Assembly: GCF_004211145.1 (NCBI RefSeq)
Contig: NZ_SEBS01000031.1
Coordinates: 1-41,143 of the forward strand
Length of the DNA: 41,143 nt
Origin: Flavobacterium sp.
GTDB lineage: Bacteria; Bacteroidota; Bacteroidia; Flavobacteriales; Flavobacteriaceae
Direction of reading: 5' to 3'
The notes beneath the pieces are model-generated. The model did not search any database and had not been told where the DNA came from. It saw nothing but the letters and a program-made list of their open reading frames with translations. Each line of letters begins with the position of its first letter. Within the stretch, counting starts at the first letter, position 1. The translations under genes and the position numbers were made by a program. This document shows, in pieces, positions 14,331 through 25,300 of the stretch.

Positions 14331-15017
14331 TTAATTGGTCTTGAACTGGAACACCGGAGATGTCGAGGAATTTCCGGCCGCGTCGGTCGTGACGATTTTC
14401 CAATAGAACGTCGTGTTTCCGGTCACGGCCACGCCCGCGAGTTCAGGTGCGGAGACCGTCGCCTTGAGCGTAGTCGGATTGGCGTTGGTATCCATGTAGA
14501 TTTTGTAGCTCGCGATGTCGTTGTCGATATCGCTGGCTTCCCATTGCAAGGTGATGCTCGGTCCGGTTACCGTGGCGCTCATGCCCGGAAAAGTCGCCTC
14601 GGCGGGGAATGGCGCGTAATTGGTCACGCCTTCGCCTGCGTTATAGAATTTCCAGGTCGCGCTGTTCATCGAACCGCCGCCTTCGTTTTTGGCCGAAACG
14701 TACCATGAATACGGAACGCCTTTCTGTAGCGTGACTTCAAGCGTTACGGCATCGCCTGCATTGAATTGCTGGACGGCGCTTTGGGTGAGCAGGTTCTTTA
14801 CGTAGACGAAATAGGTGTCGGCGTTTTCAGCGGGATTCCATTCGAACGTGACCTTGCTTTGCGTAGTCGAGACGCTCGTTCCCGTGATACATTCGGAATT
14901 GTTTATCGGGGCGATGAGCGCCGCTTCACCCGGATTTCCCGAGCCGCCGCCGTTGTCGCTGTCACCGCAGGATATCGCAAGTGCCGCGAGTGCGATCGTC
15001 AAATATCGTGCTTTCAT
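14331..15017 (-). CDS. Surface lipoprotein with fibronectin-III-like domains
   Basis: The protein has 228 residues. A lipoprotein signal ends at Cys17 (LAISC), and the following GDSDNGGGSG is the short acidic, glycine-rich stretch typical of lipoproteins exported to the cell surface in Bacteroidota. Two beta-sandwich repeats of FnIII type follow (VTFEWNPAENADTYFVYVK at about 57-75, ITLQWEASDIDNDIASYKIY at about 152-171). There is no catalytic motif. It overlaps the GH5 gene by four bases (ATGA), so it is translated together with it; a glycan-binding or scaffold role at the cell surface is likely. Confidence 0.75.
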   Translation of the reverse strand: MKARYLTIALAALAISCGDSDNGGGSGNPGEAALIAPINNSECITGTSVSTTQSKVTFEWNPAENADTYFVYVKNLLTQSAVQQFNAGDAVTLEVTLQKGVPYSWYVSAKNEGGGSMNSATWKFYNAGEGVTNYAPFPAEATFPGMSATVTGPSITLQWEASDIDNDIASYKIYMDTNANPTTLKATVSAPELAGVAVTGNTTFYWKIVTTDAAGNSSTSPVFQFKTN

Positions 15018-18000
15018 TGTTTGATGAATTTAGTGTTGTAGGTTCCGGTTTCTGAAACGATTTTGAGCGCGTATGTACCTGACGCCAACGAGGAAGTGTT
15101 GAGCGCAACGGTGCGTTCCTGTGACATTCCGGTTTCAGAAATCACTTTCTTTCCCAAAAGCGAAAACACTTCGAGGGAAACGAGTTCGCTCTTCGCGTTC
15201 GGAAGCGCGACGTAGATCATGTCTTGGTGTACGGGATTCGGATAAACCGTGATCGTGTCGTCCATGACGATGGTTTCGCGGTAAATGCCTTGACATTCTT
15301 TGTCGGTTTTGACGACAAGATCGTTTTTGCCCGCAACCAAGTCGAATGAAATCGCATTCTGGTCAGTCAAATATTGGACGCCGTTAAGCTCGATGCGATA
15401 TTGGTCGCTGCCTTCGAGGTTCAGCTTCAATTTATAGTCGTCGTTGGTCGCGCGCGAGAATACCGCCAAGTCTTCAGGTTGTTGGATCGTGACTTCGAAA
15501 CACTGTGAATACGCGGGCGCTTCCGGCAATGTGATGCAAACTTGGTACGTTCCCGATTGCAAATTCGCTAGTGTCGCAGATGTCGTGAACGCAGATGTCT
15601 GGTTTGTGCCGTTTCCTGAAATCGTCGCGACGTAATCGTGATTGGCCGACGCGTTGATGGTCACGCTTCCGTTGCTCGAGTTGCGACAGGTTTCGCCCGT
15701 TCCCATAACCGTGAAATTGTTCGCGGGAAGGCTGAAGATCGTGCAGCCAGTAAAATCGACGACGTCGTTGGCGGGCGTGTTGGCGCAAAGGTCGGTGCCG
15801 TCGGCTACGTTATCGCCATCGGAATCGGGAATCGCATACGTGAACCGGATGTAATTCATGTTGAATCCGCCGCTCAGGATATTGACGCGCAGAATGTAAC
15901 GACCTGCAGGCAAAGTTCCCTGGGCCGTTACGGTTTGCCAGGTTTGCCAGCCACCCGATGGAGGCAGGCTCACGCTCGAAATGGTTTCGGTCGTTTCGTT
16001 TATCAATTGCAGGCTCACGGCTCCGGTTTGGCTTTCGCCTGAAACACGGTATTCGATCGTGTAATCGCCCGTGGCTTGCACATTTACTAAATAATCGAGT
16101 GAATCGCCAGCATCGGTGTAGCCGATGTTTTGGCCGCCGCCTGTGTCGGACGTGGTTTCAAGTTGGAGACCGTTGTTCACGTAAAAGTTCTCCGCCTGGA
16201 TCGTGCCCGAAATCCCGAGGATATTTCCCGTGCGGTTCGTGACGGGCATACTCGTGAATGTGGGTTGAACCGTCGCGTCGGTTGCGATGACGTTCGTTCC
16301 GGCGTAGGTCAATGTGACGACATCGGACGGATTGATAGCCGTTGCGGGAACCAGGACCAAAGTGCTGTTGTCGGCCGATGAATAACTGATCGTCGCGGCA
16401 ATGTTCGTTCCGTTTACTTTTAGCGTGAACGCGCTCGATGCGAAGTCAATTCCGGTTTGCAGTTGCTTGTTGAAGACCACGTTTACCTTGTCGCCCAAAA
16501 CAGATGTTGCCGCGTCAATCACCTTAAAAGCCGCCGATGATGAAGCGTGTGGATTTTTGAGTTCGAACCAGTTCAGGTTGTAGCCCGCGGTTTCGAAATA
16601 GATTTTCACGTGGTTTACGCCAGCGTTCAGCAAGACATCGGTGACGGTTGCGGTTTGGAAGGTCGTGAGGTTTCCGGTGCTTGGAAGTGTGATGGTTTCG
16701 GAAATTTTCCCGTCAGCGTCCTCGAAATAGAGCTTTCCTCCTGTTCCGCTATATCGGATGTCGATGTCGTAGGCCATGAGCGACGGAGCGGTCAACGAAT
16801 ACGAAAGCCATTCGCTGGGTTCGATCCATCCGACCTGGAAACCGTTGCTGACCGCGTCGGAACATCCCTGGATATCGACGCCGTCGTTGCGCATCGCCCA
16901 ACCGTTGTTCCAGGCTTCGAAAGTTCCAGTGTCAGTGCGGTAGTTCGCGACGTTCTTGTCGTAATATGCGACTCCGTTTCGGCCCATATCGAATTCGGTC
17001 GCGAAGACTTTTCCGGGCAGCGGATGGTTTTTGTATGTCTTGGTGTCGGCAGTTTGAACCTGTCGGAACATCGCGTCCATCACGTCGTAACGAAGCGTCA
17101 CGTTCTGCATTTTGTAGTTTTCGGCAATCAGCATGAGCGCGTTGAATGCGAACGTCTGCGTGGGTTGCGTTCCTCCGTTCTGCCAGTAATTGAGCAAGGT
17201 TTGGTAGTCGGCGGTTTTTGTTACCGACGCCGGGCCTGCGATGTTGTCGATTTTTTTCATCGGCCACCATGCCCATCCGATGTTGTTCGATTCGCACAAC
17301 GCAATCGCATCCTTGAACCAGACGTTCGAATTTTCGCCGCTTTCTCCGAGCCAAATCGGCAAGTTGTACGTCGAACGTAAATTTAAAATTCCCTGGATCG
17401 AACCTTGGGTGTTGTAGTTCCAATATTTATGGAAACTCAGCGCCATGTTCGTGTCCCATGGCTGATTGGTCGCCGAAAGGATTCCGTTGTAGTTGTTGCC
17501 CCAACAGTTGCCTTCGATGATGATCATGTGATTGATATCGACCTCGCGGATCGCGTTCGTGATCTGGATGTAGAGCGAACGAAGCGGCCCGTTCGAATTC
17601 TCGTCGCAACCGTTTTGGTTGGTTCCCGAAAACGCCCAGTTCGGTTCGTTGATCAAATCGTAACCGCCGATCCATGGGTTGTTTTTGTAACGGTCGGCGA
17701 GTTTCCTCCAGAGTGCGATGAGTTTGGTCCTGTTGGCCTCGCTTTCCCAAAGTGATGGTTTCGTCGCGTCGTAATCAGAGATGTTCGCGTCTTTCCCTTG
17801 GCCTCCGGGCGTGGCGTGCATGTCGAGGATCAGGTACATTTGATTGTCGGTACACCATTGCAAGAGTTCGTCGGTTCGGTTGAAACCTTCGTCGAGCCAG
17901 GTGTTCGTGGTTTGGTTCGGCTCCTGCTCGATCGGCAAGGTGTAAAGGTTGTAATGCATCGGCAATCGGATCGAATTGAATCCCCAGGCTTTGAGCGAGT

Positions 18001-18289
18001 CGATGTCGCGTTTGGTGATGCCGTTGTCGCGATATGCCTGATAGAATGTTTCGGTATTCGTAGCCCCGACGAGCTGCGTGATTTTTTCGCGGATCTTATG
18101 TTGCGGCCCGGCAAAAGCGTCGGTCTGCAACATATAACCTTCCTGGACCATCCAACCGCCAAGCCCAAGTCCTCGCAGTAGTATGGGCTGGCCGTTGTGA
18201 TCGATGATGTTTTGCCCGTCGCGATGCATGTATTGGCCGAAAGCCGTTACTGAAAGCGATAGCAACAACAGGTTAAAGAGTTTTCTCAT
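15014..18289 (-). CDS. GH5 glycosidase with CBM6 modules and T9SS sorting domain
   Basis: The protein has 1091 residues from ATG 18289; the longer frame to 18325 begins with TTG and adds nothing. Order: signal peptide 1-19; GH5 catalytic domain about 20-375 with LRGLGLGGW, acid/base Glu215 (LINEPNW), His287 and nucleophile Glu316 (WLGESGE); a CBM6-like module about 425-590; a SwmB/Big-like segment (VNVVFNKQLQ); a second CBM6-like module (IQAENF start); a short calcium-type repeat (DSDGDNVADGTD); SprB-like repeat; and a type A C-terminal sorting domain (TVYPNPV, then GTYALKIV). The GGW start recalls beta-1,3-glucan-acting GH5 enzymes. It is probably secreted by the type IX system. Confidence 0.88.
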   Translation of the reverse strand: MRKLFNLLLLSLSVTAFGQYMHRDGQNIIDHNGQPILLRGLGLGGWMVQEGYMLQTDAFAGPQHKIREKITQLVGATNTETFYQAYRDNGITKRDIDSLKAWGFNSIRLPMHYNLYTLPIEQEPNQTTNTWLDEGFNRTDELLQWCTDNQMYLILDMHATPGGQGKDANISDYDATKPSLWESEANRTKLIALWRKLADRYKNNPWIGGYDLINEPNWAFSGTNQNGCDENSNGPLRSLYIQITNAIREVDINHMIIIEGNCWGNNYNGILSATNQPWDTNMALSFHKYWNYNTQGSIQGILNLRSTYNLPIWLGESGENSNVWFKDAIALCESNNIGWAWWPMKKIDNIAGPASVTKTADYQTLLNYWQNGGTQPTQTFAFNALMLIAENYKMQNVTLRYDVMDAMFRQVQTADTKTYKNHPLPGKVFATEFDMGRNGVAYYDKNVANYRTDTGTFEAWNNGWAMRNDGVDIQGCSDAVSNGFQVGWIEPSEWLSYSLTAPSLMAYDIDIRYSGTGGKLYFEDADGKISETITLPSTGNLTTFQTATVTDVLLNAGVNHVKIYFETAGYNLNWFELKNPHASSSAAFKVIDAATSVLGDKVNVVFNKQLQTGIDFASSAFTLKVNGTNIAATISYSSADNSTLVLVPATAINPSDVVTLTYAGTNVIATDATVQPTFTSMPVTNRTGNILGISGTIQAENFYVNNGLQLETTSDTGGGQNIGYTDAGDSLDYLVNVQATGDYTIEYRVSGESQTGAVSLQLINETTETISSVSLPPSGGWQTWQTVTAQGTLPAGRYILRVNILSGGFNMNYIRFTYAIPDSDGDNVADGTDLCANTPANDVVDFTGCTIFSLPANNFTVMGTGETCRNSSNGSVTINASANHDYVATISGNGTNQTSAFTTSATLANLQSGTYQVCITLPEAPAYSQCFEVTIQQPEDLAVFSRATNDDYKLKLNLEGSDQYRIELNGVQYLTDQNAISFDLVAGKNDLVVKTDKECQGIYRETIVMDDTITVYPNPVHQDMIYVALPNAKSELVSLEVFSLLGKKVISETGMSQERTVALNTSSLASGTYALKIVSETGTYNTKFIKQ

Positions 18290-18328
18290 TGATGTCTTGT
18301 TGTGTTGTTTTTTTGAGGTTTTCAAGCG

Positions 18329-19753
18329 TTAGTACACGACCGTCTGTATAGCGTGCGCGGGAATCTTGATCGTGGTTTTCGACGATTCGACGATCAGGTT
18401 GTACGTGACTTCCTTGTCGCTTTGGTTCATTACGACCGTCGCGATTTTCCCGTCTTTGTTGATGTATGACGTGCTCAACATTTGGCTGCGGCTTACGACG
18501 GTGCTCACGCGTTTCGCTTCAGGTCGGATGAATTTCGAGAAATGCCCGATGTAGTAATACGATGGCGTGTAGATGACTTCGCCTGTCTTGCTGTCGGCAT
18601 GGATAGGTGAAAAGCAGAAATTGCCTACGTGGTTCGGCCCGCCTTTTTCGTCGAGAAGGATGTTCCAGTCGGTCCAGGCTACCGTTCCATTGTTGAAGTC
18701 GTGGATCATCGATTGGCCGTAACGTTCGCCGTTCGCCCAGAATTGGTATCTCGATGCATCGAATTTTTCTACGCAGCCTTCAGTGAAAATGAGGTTCTTG
18801 TCAGGATAGGCTTCGTGGACTTTTTGGACGTTCTCGAACATCGGAGCGCCGCCTGTCCATGTTTCATACCAGTGGAATCCCATTCCCCATGCGTATTTTG
18901 AAGCTTCGGGGTCGCCGAAAATGATGTTCGCCCTGTAGTTCATCAAGTCACGATTGTGATCCCAAACGATGATCTTCTTGTCGCCCAATTCTTTTTTGAT
19001 CGTCGGCCCGAGGTAATTTTTGAGGAAGTCGCGCTCGTCTTCAGCCGTGTAAATACACGATTCCCAGGTTTGCGTGGCCATCGGTTCGTTTTGTACGCTC
19101 AATCCCCAAACCGGGACGCCTTCTTTTTCAAGCGCCTGAATGTATTTCACGTAGTAATTCGCCCACGGTTGCATGAATTCAGAAAGCAATTTCCCTCCTT
19201 TAAGCATGTTTTTACTGTCTTTCATAAAAGCCGGCGGACTCCACGGGCTTACGTACAACGGGATTTTTCCGGCTGTCGCCAATGCCTTTTTAAGCAACGG
19301 CAAGCGATATTTCCTGTCGTGATCGATACTGAATGTCTTTAAGTCTTTGTCACCTTCTTTGATGTAGGTATAACTTCCGCTTGAAAAGTCGGAACTGTGG
19401 ATCGTCGTTCTGATAAGAGAATATCCGATCCCGTTTTCAGTACTGTAATAAGCGTCGATGAATTCTTTTTGTTTCTGTGGAGAAAGTCGGGCGAAAACTT
19501 CGGCACTGGCGTCGGTGATCGCACCGCCGATTCCCATCATCGATTGGAATGTCTTTTTAGGTTCCACGAATACGCAGATTTCAGTTTCAAGTGGTTGTTT
19601 CGATGGTACGAACGTTACATCGTCGGTTTTTGAAAGGCGTAATTTTGTGTTTTCGGCAGTCGTGTAGACGGTTGCGCTTTTTGGCTGGCTCTGTTGAGAA
19701 AAGGCAATGGAATACACTACTGACAACATCAGTATGGTGATAGGTTTCTTCAT
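18329..19753 (-). CDS. GH30 glycosidase (glucosylceramidase/beta-1,6-glucanase type)
   Basis: The protein has 474 residues with a signal peptide at 1-19 (SIAFSQ). The GH30 pattern is clear: QSMMGIGGAITDASAE at 70-85, SPWSPPAFMKD, acid/base Glu223 (LSVQNEPMATQTWES) and nucleophile Glu325 (LIFTEGC). A C-terminal beta-sandwich closes it, as usual in the family. GH30 subfamilies 1 and 3 cleave beta-glucosidic bonds, including beta-1,6-glucan; the exact substrate cannot be fixed from sequence. It is not tagged for type IX secretion and lacks a lipobox, so it probably works in the periplasm. It is 39 bases from the GH5 gene. Confidence 0.9.
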   Translation of the reverse strand: MKKPITILMLSVVYSIAFSQQSQPKSATVYTTAENTKLRLSKTDDVTFVPSKQPLETEICVFVEPKKTFQSMMGIGGAITDASAEVFARLSPQKQKEFIDAYYSTENGIGYSLIRTTIHSSDFSSGSYTYIKEGDKDLKTFSIDHDRKYRLPLLKKALATAGKIPLYVSPWSPPAFMKDSKNMLKGGKLLSEFMQPWANYYVKYIQALEKEGVPVWGLSVQNEPMATQTWESCIYTAEDERDFLKNYLGPTIKKELGDKKIIVWDHNRDLMNYRANIIFGDPEASKYAWGMGFHWYETWTGGAPMFENVQKVHEAYPDKNLIFTEGCVEKFDASRYQFWANGERYGQSMIHDFNNGTVAWTDWNILLDEKGGPNHVGNFCFSPIHADSKTGEVIYTPSYYYIGHFSKFIRPEAKRVSTVVSRSQMLSTSYINKDGKIATVVMNQSDKEVTYNLIVESSKTTIKIPAHAIQTVVY

Positions 19754-19833
19754 ATTGATAATAAATTTGGTTCCGGAGAGAGTTCCCCGATTGTGGCTTG
19801 CGATGGCAATACCGAAAGAAATTGGAATGTACT

Positions 19834-19875
19834 TTTTAAAAAATAGCCTGTAATCGCAATGAATACAGGCTATTT
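19834..19875 (-). terminator. Terminator inside the polysaccharide locus
   Basis: A perfect 12-bp stem (AAATAGCCTGTA 19841-19852 with TACAGGCTATTT 19864-19875) is followed, on the minus strand, by a T-rich tract. It separates the susCD and binding-protein genes from the GH30 and GH5 genes, so expression of the enzymes may be lower or start anew. Confidence 0.8.
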
Positions 19876-19896
19876 AAAACTAACCCAAACAAAATT

Positions 19897-20760
19897 TTAG
19901 TCGATACGACGTACTTCTACGTTATCGATTGTAACTGAAAATGGTGTGTTTGACGCCTGTCCACTCGCTGAGCGAAGTACTACGTAAACTGTTCCGCTTG
20001 TAGGGAACGTTTTGAGTCCGAGAGACGTATCGCCTCCGCACCCGACAACTGAAAGCTGACCTTCGAATGGCCCAATGGCGCATCCGGCCCAAGTGTTCAG
20101 GGCAAGAATTTGTCCACCTTCGTTGTAATCGTTGCTAACAGGCGGATTGTATCCTGCATACCACTCCATGTACGTTTCCATAGTGTTGCCAAGACCTTTG
20201 ACCTTCATATCGAACTTGTACGTCTTACCTGCTTCAACCTGGATCGCTTGATACAAGTGTTGGTGATTCCAGTTGACACTTCCTGTCATCGTAGCTTCAC
20301 CGTTGGCGAATGTCCAGGCAGAACCTGCGATCGTCTCCGGGAAAACTTGCCATTCCGCGATGTCTTCAGCAGTTTCGAATTTACCACCACGGATAATATT
20401 TCCGGCAACCGGATCCGCAACCGTGACTTCGACTGTTTGTGAACTGCTGTAAGCTACGCCTCCAACTCCGGTCACCGTGTGCGTGATCGTGTAGGTCCCG
20501 ACATCCGGAAGGAAAATTTCCTTTGTCGGTTGGCCTTTAACAGAGCCCGTTCCACTATCCCATTTGTGTGTGATAGTATTTGCATTGCTCATGGCAGTAA
20601 CCGTAAATCGGTTGGCTGATACGGGAGTGACTGTGAACGACGCGTCAAGTTCTTGTGGTGTGGTGCCGTTTCCTGTGCTGTCGTCATTAGGCGAGCACGA
20701 CCAAAACATTCCTGCCATTACAAGAGCGACTGCACCTATTTTATTAATTTTCATTTTCAT
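19897..20760 (-). CDS. Surface glycan-binding lipoprotein with PKD domain
   Basis: The protein has 287 residues. The lipoprotein signal ends at Cys22 (FWSC) and is followed by SPNDDSTGNG, an acidic export signal. A PKD domain lies at about residues 40-115 (THKWDSGTGSV, TYTITHTVTG). A CBM4/9-like jelly roll follows (GGKFETAEDIAEWQVF, then WNHQHLYQAIQVEAGKTYKF). It is the third gene of the susCD operon, the position of SusE/SusF-type binding proteins, which hold glycans at the cell surface. The start could be ATG 20760 or the in-frame ATG two codons later. Confidence 0.85.
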   Translation of the reverse strand: MKMKINKIGAVALVMAGMFWSCSPNDDSTGNGTTPQELDASFTVTPVSANRFTVTAMSNANTITHKWDSGTGSVKGQPTKEIFLPDVGTYTITHTVTGVGGVAYSSSQTVEVTVADPVAGNIIRGGKFETAEDIAEWQVFPETIAGSAWTFANGEATMTGSVNWNHQHLYQAIQVEAGKTYKFDMKVKGLGNTMETYMEWYAGYNPPVSNDYNEGGQILALNTWAGCAIGPFEGQLSVVGCGGDTSLGLKTFPTSGTVYVVLRSASGQASNTPFSVTIDNVEVRRID

Positions 20761-20779
20761 TATCTAATTTTTTATCAGA

Positions 20780-22327
20780 TTAATAATTAGGGTTTTGTAC
20801 TAACAAAGTGTTTGCGATGTCGTTGAAAGGCAATGGCAAAATCTCGTTTTTACCAGCCACGAAACCGTAAGGTACCAACGGAGCAGTATTACCCGTGCGC
20901 ACAAGGTCAAAGAAACGGTGGCCTTCACCAGCGAGTTCGATACGGCGCTCATTAGCAATATTTTGTAGCGTGGCAGGAACAGATCCGAGACCTACACGAT
21001 CACGAACCGCATCGAGAAGTGCCTGCGCACGAGCTGCATTTCCACCTGAGTTGATAAGCGCTTCGGCTTCCATCAAATACGTATCAGCCAAACGGATATA
21101 GTATGTGTTTTGACGATAGTTCAACTCTGCGTTACCTCCACCTGTAGATGTTTCAGAAGTTATCGGCATGTACTTTTTAAGGAAATATCCCGTATCCTGA
21201 TCTGCTGGAGCGTAACCCAATGGGAGAGCAGTAGTCGCAGCAAGCTCACCGGCGGCAAGTAAAGCCGGAGCATCAAAGATTGTAGCTGCGTAGCGCGGAT
21301 CTCCTACCATTAGATTTCTAAGTTCCGGAGTTACAGGATTAAACGACCAGCCTGAAATATAGGTTGGAGTTGTATGGCCCTCTGCGAAATTAAGACCACG
21401 AGGTCCTACCATTTGATTGACAGAGTTTCCTTCATCATTACCGCCACCCCAGTTACCCCAACCGGCGTTGCTCAAATTAGTATGCGCTACCTCAAGGATA
21501 GATTCGCTGTTGAACTTATTACCGATGCTCCAAAGGCTGGCGAAGTCGTCAACCAATGCATAACCGTACATGCTTGTTCCTCCAGGAGTTCCGTTTACGT
21601 CAGCGAATTGCGCAGCCGCTTCGGCCCATTTGTCCTGGTACAGATACGCTTTGCCTAACATAGCTTTCGCAGCCCCTTGGGTAAGACGACCCAATTCTAT
21701 GTTAGCTGTAACAACCGGCGGAAGATCCGCGATCGAAGCTAGCAATTCCGATTCGATGAACGCGTATACTTCAGCTGGAGTAGACTGCGGAACATTGTAA
21801 GCATCGGCAGTATTTACAGGCTCAGTGATCAATGGGATATTTCCGAATAGATTCACCAATTCAAAATAATAGAAAGCACGCAACGTACGAGCCTCGGCTG
21901 TGAAACGGGCTTTAGTCGCCTCGTCCATCTGCGTGTTCGGCAATTTAATGATAAGGATATTCGCACGTGCGATCCCTGCATAGAAATCTCCGAAATAACT
22001 TCTTGGAACTGTCAAATCATTGATCGTAAAGTTGTCGAAACCATGGATTCCGGCACCATCGGACGGGCTACCGCCACCTGCAAAAAAGTCATCAGACCCT
22101 GCGTTGAGCATCGTGATCATGTTTTCGAATCCGCCTGAGTTCTTTCTCAAGACATCATACACCGAAACCAAACCAGAAAAAGCCTGTTCTTCATTAGTGT
22201 AATAGTTTTCTTCGATAAACGACCCTTTTGGCGTTTCCGAAATGAAGTCGTCACCGCAACTTGCGGCAATCATGGCAGCACCTGCCAATCCCCATAAAAT
22301 TTTACTTTTGTACATTTTCATTTTCAT
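20780..22327 (-). CDS. susD: SusD family surface glycan-binding lipoprotein
   Basis: The protein has 515 residues. The lipoprotein signal ends at Cys24 (AASC), followed by GDDFISETP, the acidic stretch and LxxxP typical of SusD proteins. The body has tetratricopeptide-like helices (RTLRAFYYFELVNLFGNIPL, ARANILIIKLP) and the C-terminal RxNTYYIRLADTYLMEAEAL region, ending in LLVQNPNY. It caps the SusC channel and binds the oligosaccharide at the surface. It begins seven bases after the susC stop, as is usual for the pair. The symbol is a family label; starch need not be the substrate. Confidence 0.95.
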   Translation of the reverse strand: MKMKMYKSKILWGLAGAAMIAASCGDDFISETPKGSFIEENYYTNEEQAFSGLVSVYDVLRKNSGGFENMITMLNAGSDDFFAGGGSPSDGAGIHGFDNFTINDLTVPRSYFGDFYAGIARANILIIKLPNTQMDEATKARFTAEARTLRAFYYFELVNLFGNIPLITEPVNTADAYNVPQSTPAEVYAFIESELLASIADLPPVVTANIELGRLTQGAAKAMLGKAYLYQDKWAEAAAQFADVNGTPGGTSMYGYALVDDFASLWSIGNKFNSESILEVAHTNLSNAGWGNWGGGNDEGNSVNQMVGPRGLNFAEGHTTPTYISGWSFNPVTPELRNLMVGDPRYAATIFDAPALLAAGELAATTALPLGYAPADQDTGYFLKKYMPITSETSTGGGNAELNYRQNTYYIRLADTYLMEAEALINSGGNAARAQALLDAVRDRVGLGSVPATLQNIANERRIELAGEGHRFFDLVRTGNTAPLVPYGFVAGKNEILPLPFNDIANTLLVQNPNY

Positions 22328-22334
22328 TTTTTTT

Positions 22335-25300
22335 TTAGAATTGTAGATTTACTCCTAGCATGTAGCTACGTGCCTGCGGATAGTATCCTCTATCGATACC
22401 AACCGTATTTCCTCCTCCGATTTCCGGATCGTATCCTGAGTACTTAGTAAATGTCACCAAGTTCTCTCCCATCAAATATATTCTCATTCTTGACATACCT
22501 GCTTTTGCAATCAGGTCGGTCGGAAGCGAATATCCAAGTTGCATTGTCTTAAGTCTCAAATAATCTCCGTTCTCAAGATAGAAGTTTGACGATCTTGAAT
22601 AGTTACCATTGGGATCATCTGCCGTCAAACGCGGATATGAATTCGAAGTTCCTTCTCCTGTCCAACGGTTCAAGGCATTTGTCTGCCAGTTGGCATCCTG
22701 AAGTTCCAAACGACGAAGTGCGTTGAAAATTTTATTTCCGGCGGCTCCTTGTGCCATCATATTGAAATCAAAATTCTTCCACTCGAGGCTGATCGTGAAT
22801 CCGTAAGTGTAATCAGGAAGCGACTGCCCTAAGAATTCGCGGTCATCGTTCGAAATTTCACCGTCTCCATTGACGTCTTTCCATCTGAAATCACCAGGTA
22901 CGGCGTTTGGTTGGATCGGCGTACCGTCTTGCCCCACGTATGCATCGATTTCAGCCTGATTCTGGAAAACGCCCAAATGACGGAATCCGTAGAATTCACC
23001 GAAACCGTGACCGACCGCGTTACGCTGTACTTCGCCAACGAGCGATTGAACTCCTGCGCCAGATTGGAAGTCCAATGTAGGTGAAATATTATTGATCGTA
23101 TTTTTGAACATTGAAATGTTACCGTTTAGGCCAATGGTAAACTCGCCAATTTTCCTGCGGTATCCAAGTTCAAAGTCGATACCTTTATTTTCTACTTCGC
23201 CCAAGTTGGCAATTGGCGAGCTGAGCCCAACATAACCTGGAATTTGAAGTACTGTTAGAATTCCTGTAGTTTTACTATTCCAAAGATCAACTGTCAGGTT
23301 TAAGTCGCGGAAAAGCTGAATTTCAGCAGCCACGTTGCGTTTCGTGGTTTCTTCCCACTTCAAATCCGGATTTGGAGGTGTTGAGATCGTACTTCCTGTA
23401 ACGATAGTCGTGTTACTACCGTTTCCAAACGTGTAATTATACCCACCGTTGATAATAGATGCATAAAGAAAATCACCGATCTGGTCATTACCCGAAACAC
23501 CGTAGCTTCCCCTGAACTTAAGCTGGGTCACTACATTGTTTTCAGGCCAGAATGATTCCTTGCTCGCAACCCAACCCGCAGAAATCGATGGGAAGTTTCC
23601 GTACTTGTTGTTCGCACCGAACTTGGTGGATCCGTCACGACGGATAAAAGCCTGCAAAAGATAACGCTCATCATAATCATACGTTAAACGTGCGAATAAT
23701 GAAGATGTTTTTTTATCAGCTCCTTGATAAGCGTAGGTCGTGCGATCCGCGTCTGGGATACTAAAGTTGAACGAAGCATCCTGCCAGCTGTCGATAGGGA
23801 GATTTCTATATGTCGTACCCTGTCCTCGTTCACCCTCCTGTGCATAAGCACCTTGTCCCAAAAGTACATTTAGGTTGTGTTTATCCAAAAAGCGCTTCGT
23901 GTACGATGCGGTATTTTCAACACTCCAATAGAAATTGCTGTTCGTGATTCTCGTGATGTTGTTCACGTCGTTATTTCCGGGAGGCCCGTTATTGAAATAG
24001 TATTCCGGCGTAAACGATTCACTTCCGTAAAAAGATTTTTTACCCACGACAGTGCTTCTGATCTTAAGTCCAGCCAAAGGTTGTACTTCCAAAAATGCAG
24101 TTCCGACAATGTTATCCGCATAACCGTAACCACCCAATCTCGATGCCTGGTAAGCTAACGGGTTTGACATTTCATTCGTTACAAGACTGGAAATTCCATA
24201 AGGCTGTCCGAGTGCATTCGTAAAAATACCGTTCTGACCGCTTGGGCCACCGTAAGGAGCTGAATTTGCCACATCCGGATCCGTTATGACCAATGGTGTG
24301 ATCGGATCAAGGTTCAATGCTGAAGACAGCGCTCCTCCAAACTCACTGTTCGTGTTCCCTACTCCAAGATTTTTCTCGCGCGTGTATGTAGCCGTTTGGC
24401 CAACAACAACGTATTTACCGATCTTATGATCTGAGTTCAAACGGAACGTCTTACGATTGTAACGTGAAATGCTTGGGAGAACCACACCTTCTTGGTCTAC
24501 CAAGCTGAATGAACTATAGAATTTCGAATTTTCAGAACCTCCGCTGATGCTTACATCGTGAGATTCGCGGAAAGCATTTTGGAAGATTACATCTTGCCAG
24601 TCTGTGCCGCGACCAAGTGAAGCCGGATCGGCGTAAACAATCGCATTACCATCATTTACCTCACGCTCGTTAATCAAAGTAGCATATTGTGTGGCGTTCA
24701 AAAGACCAACTCTACGAGATTCTTCTGAGAAACCTGAGAAACCGTTATAGCTAACAGTTATCTTACCCGATTTCCCTTTTTTAGTCGTAATCAAAATTAC
24801 ACCGTTTCCTGCTCTAGTTCCATAAACCGAAGCCGATGCATCCTTCAAAACCTCTACCGATTCGATGTCAAATTGGTTGATGAATTGTACAGCGCTCTGC
24901 TCCACGAGAATTCCATCCACAACGTAAAGCGGGTCGTTGTTATTCAAAGTGCCGACTCCACGGATACGAACTGTGGCCGAAGAACCCGGCTGTCCCGCAT
25001 TTGCCGCCACATAAACACCCGAAGTACGACCCTGAAGCGTCTGTTCAATACGCGTAACTGGCTGACCTTCGAGATCTTTGCCCTTTACCTGCGAAATCGC
25101 GCCGGTTACCACGCTTTTCTTTTGCGTACCGTAACCTACGACGACAACTTCCTCAAGGCTTTCGGCAGACGGCAAGATCTTCGCATTGACCGTCGCCTGA
25201 CCATTTACCGCCATTTCCAGGTCGGCAAAGCCTATAAATGTGAAAACCAACGTGCCGTCTGAGGGCGCGCTGATCTGATAATTACCATCAATGTCAGTCA

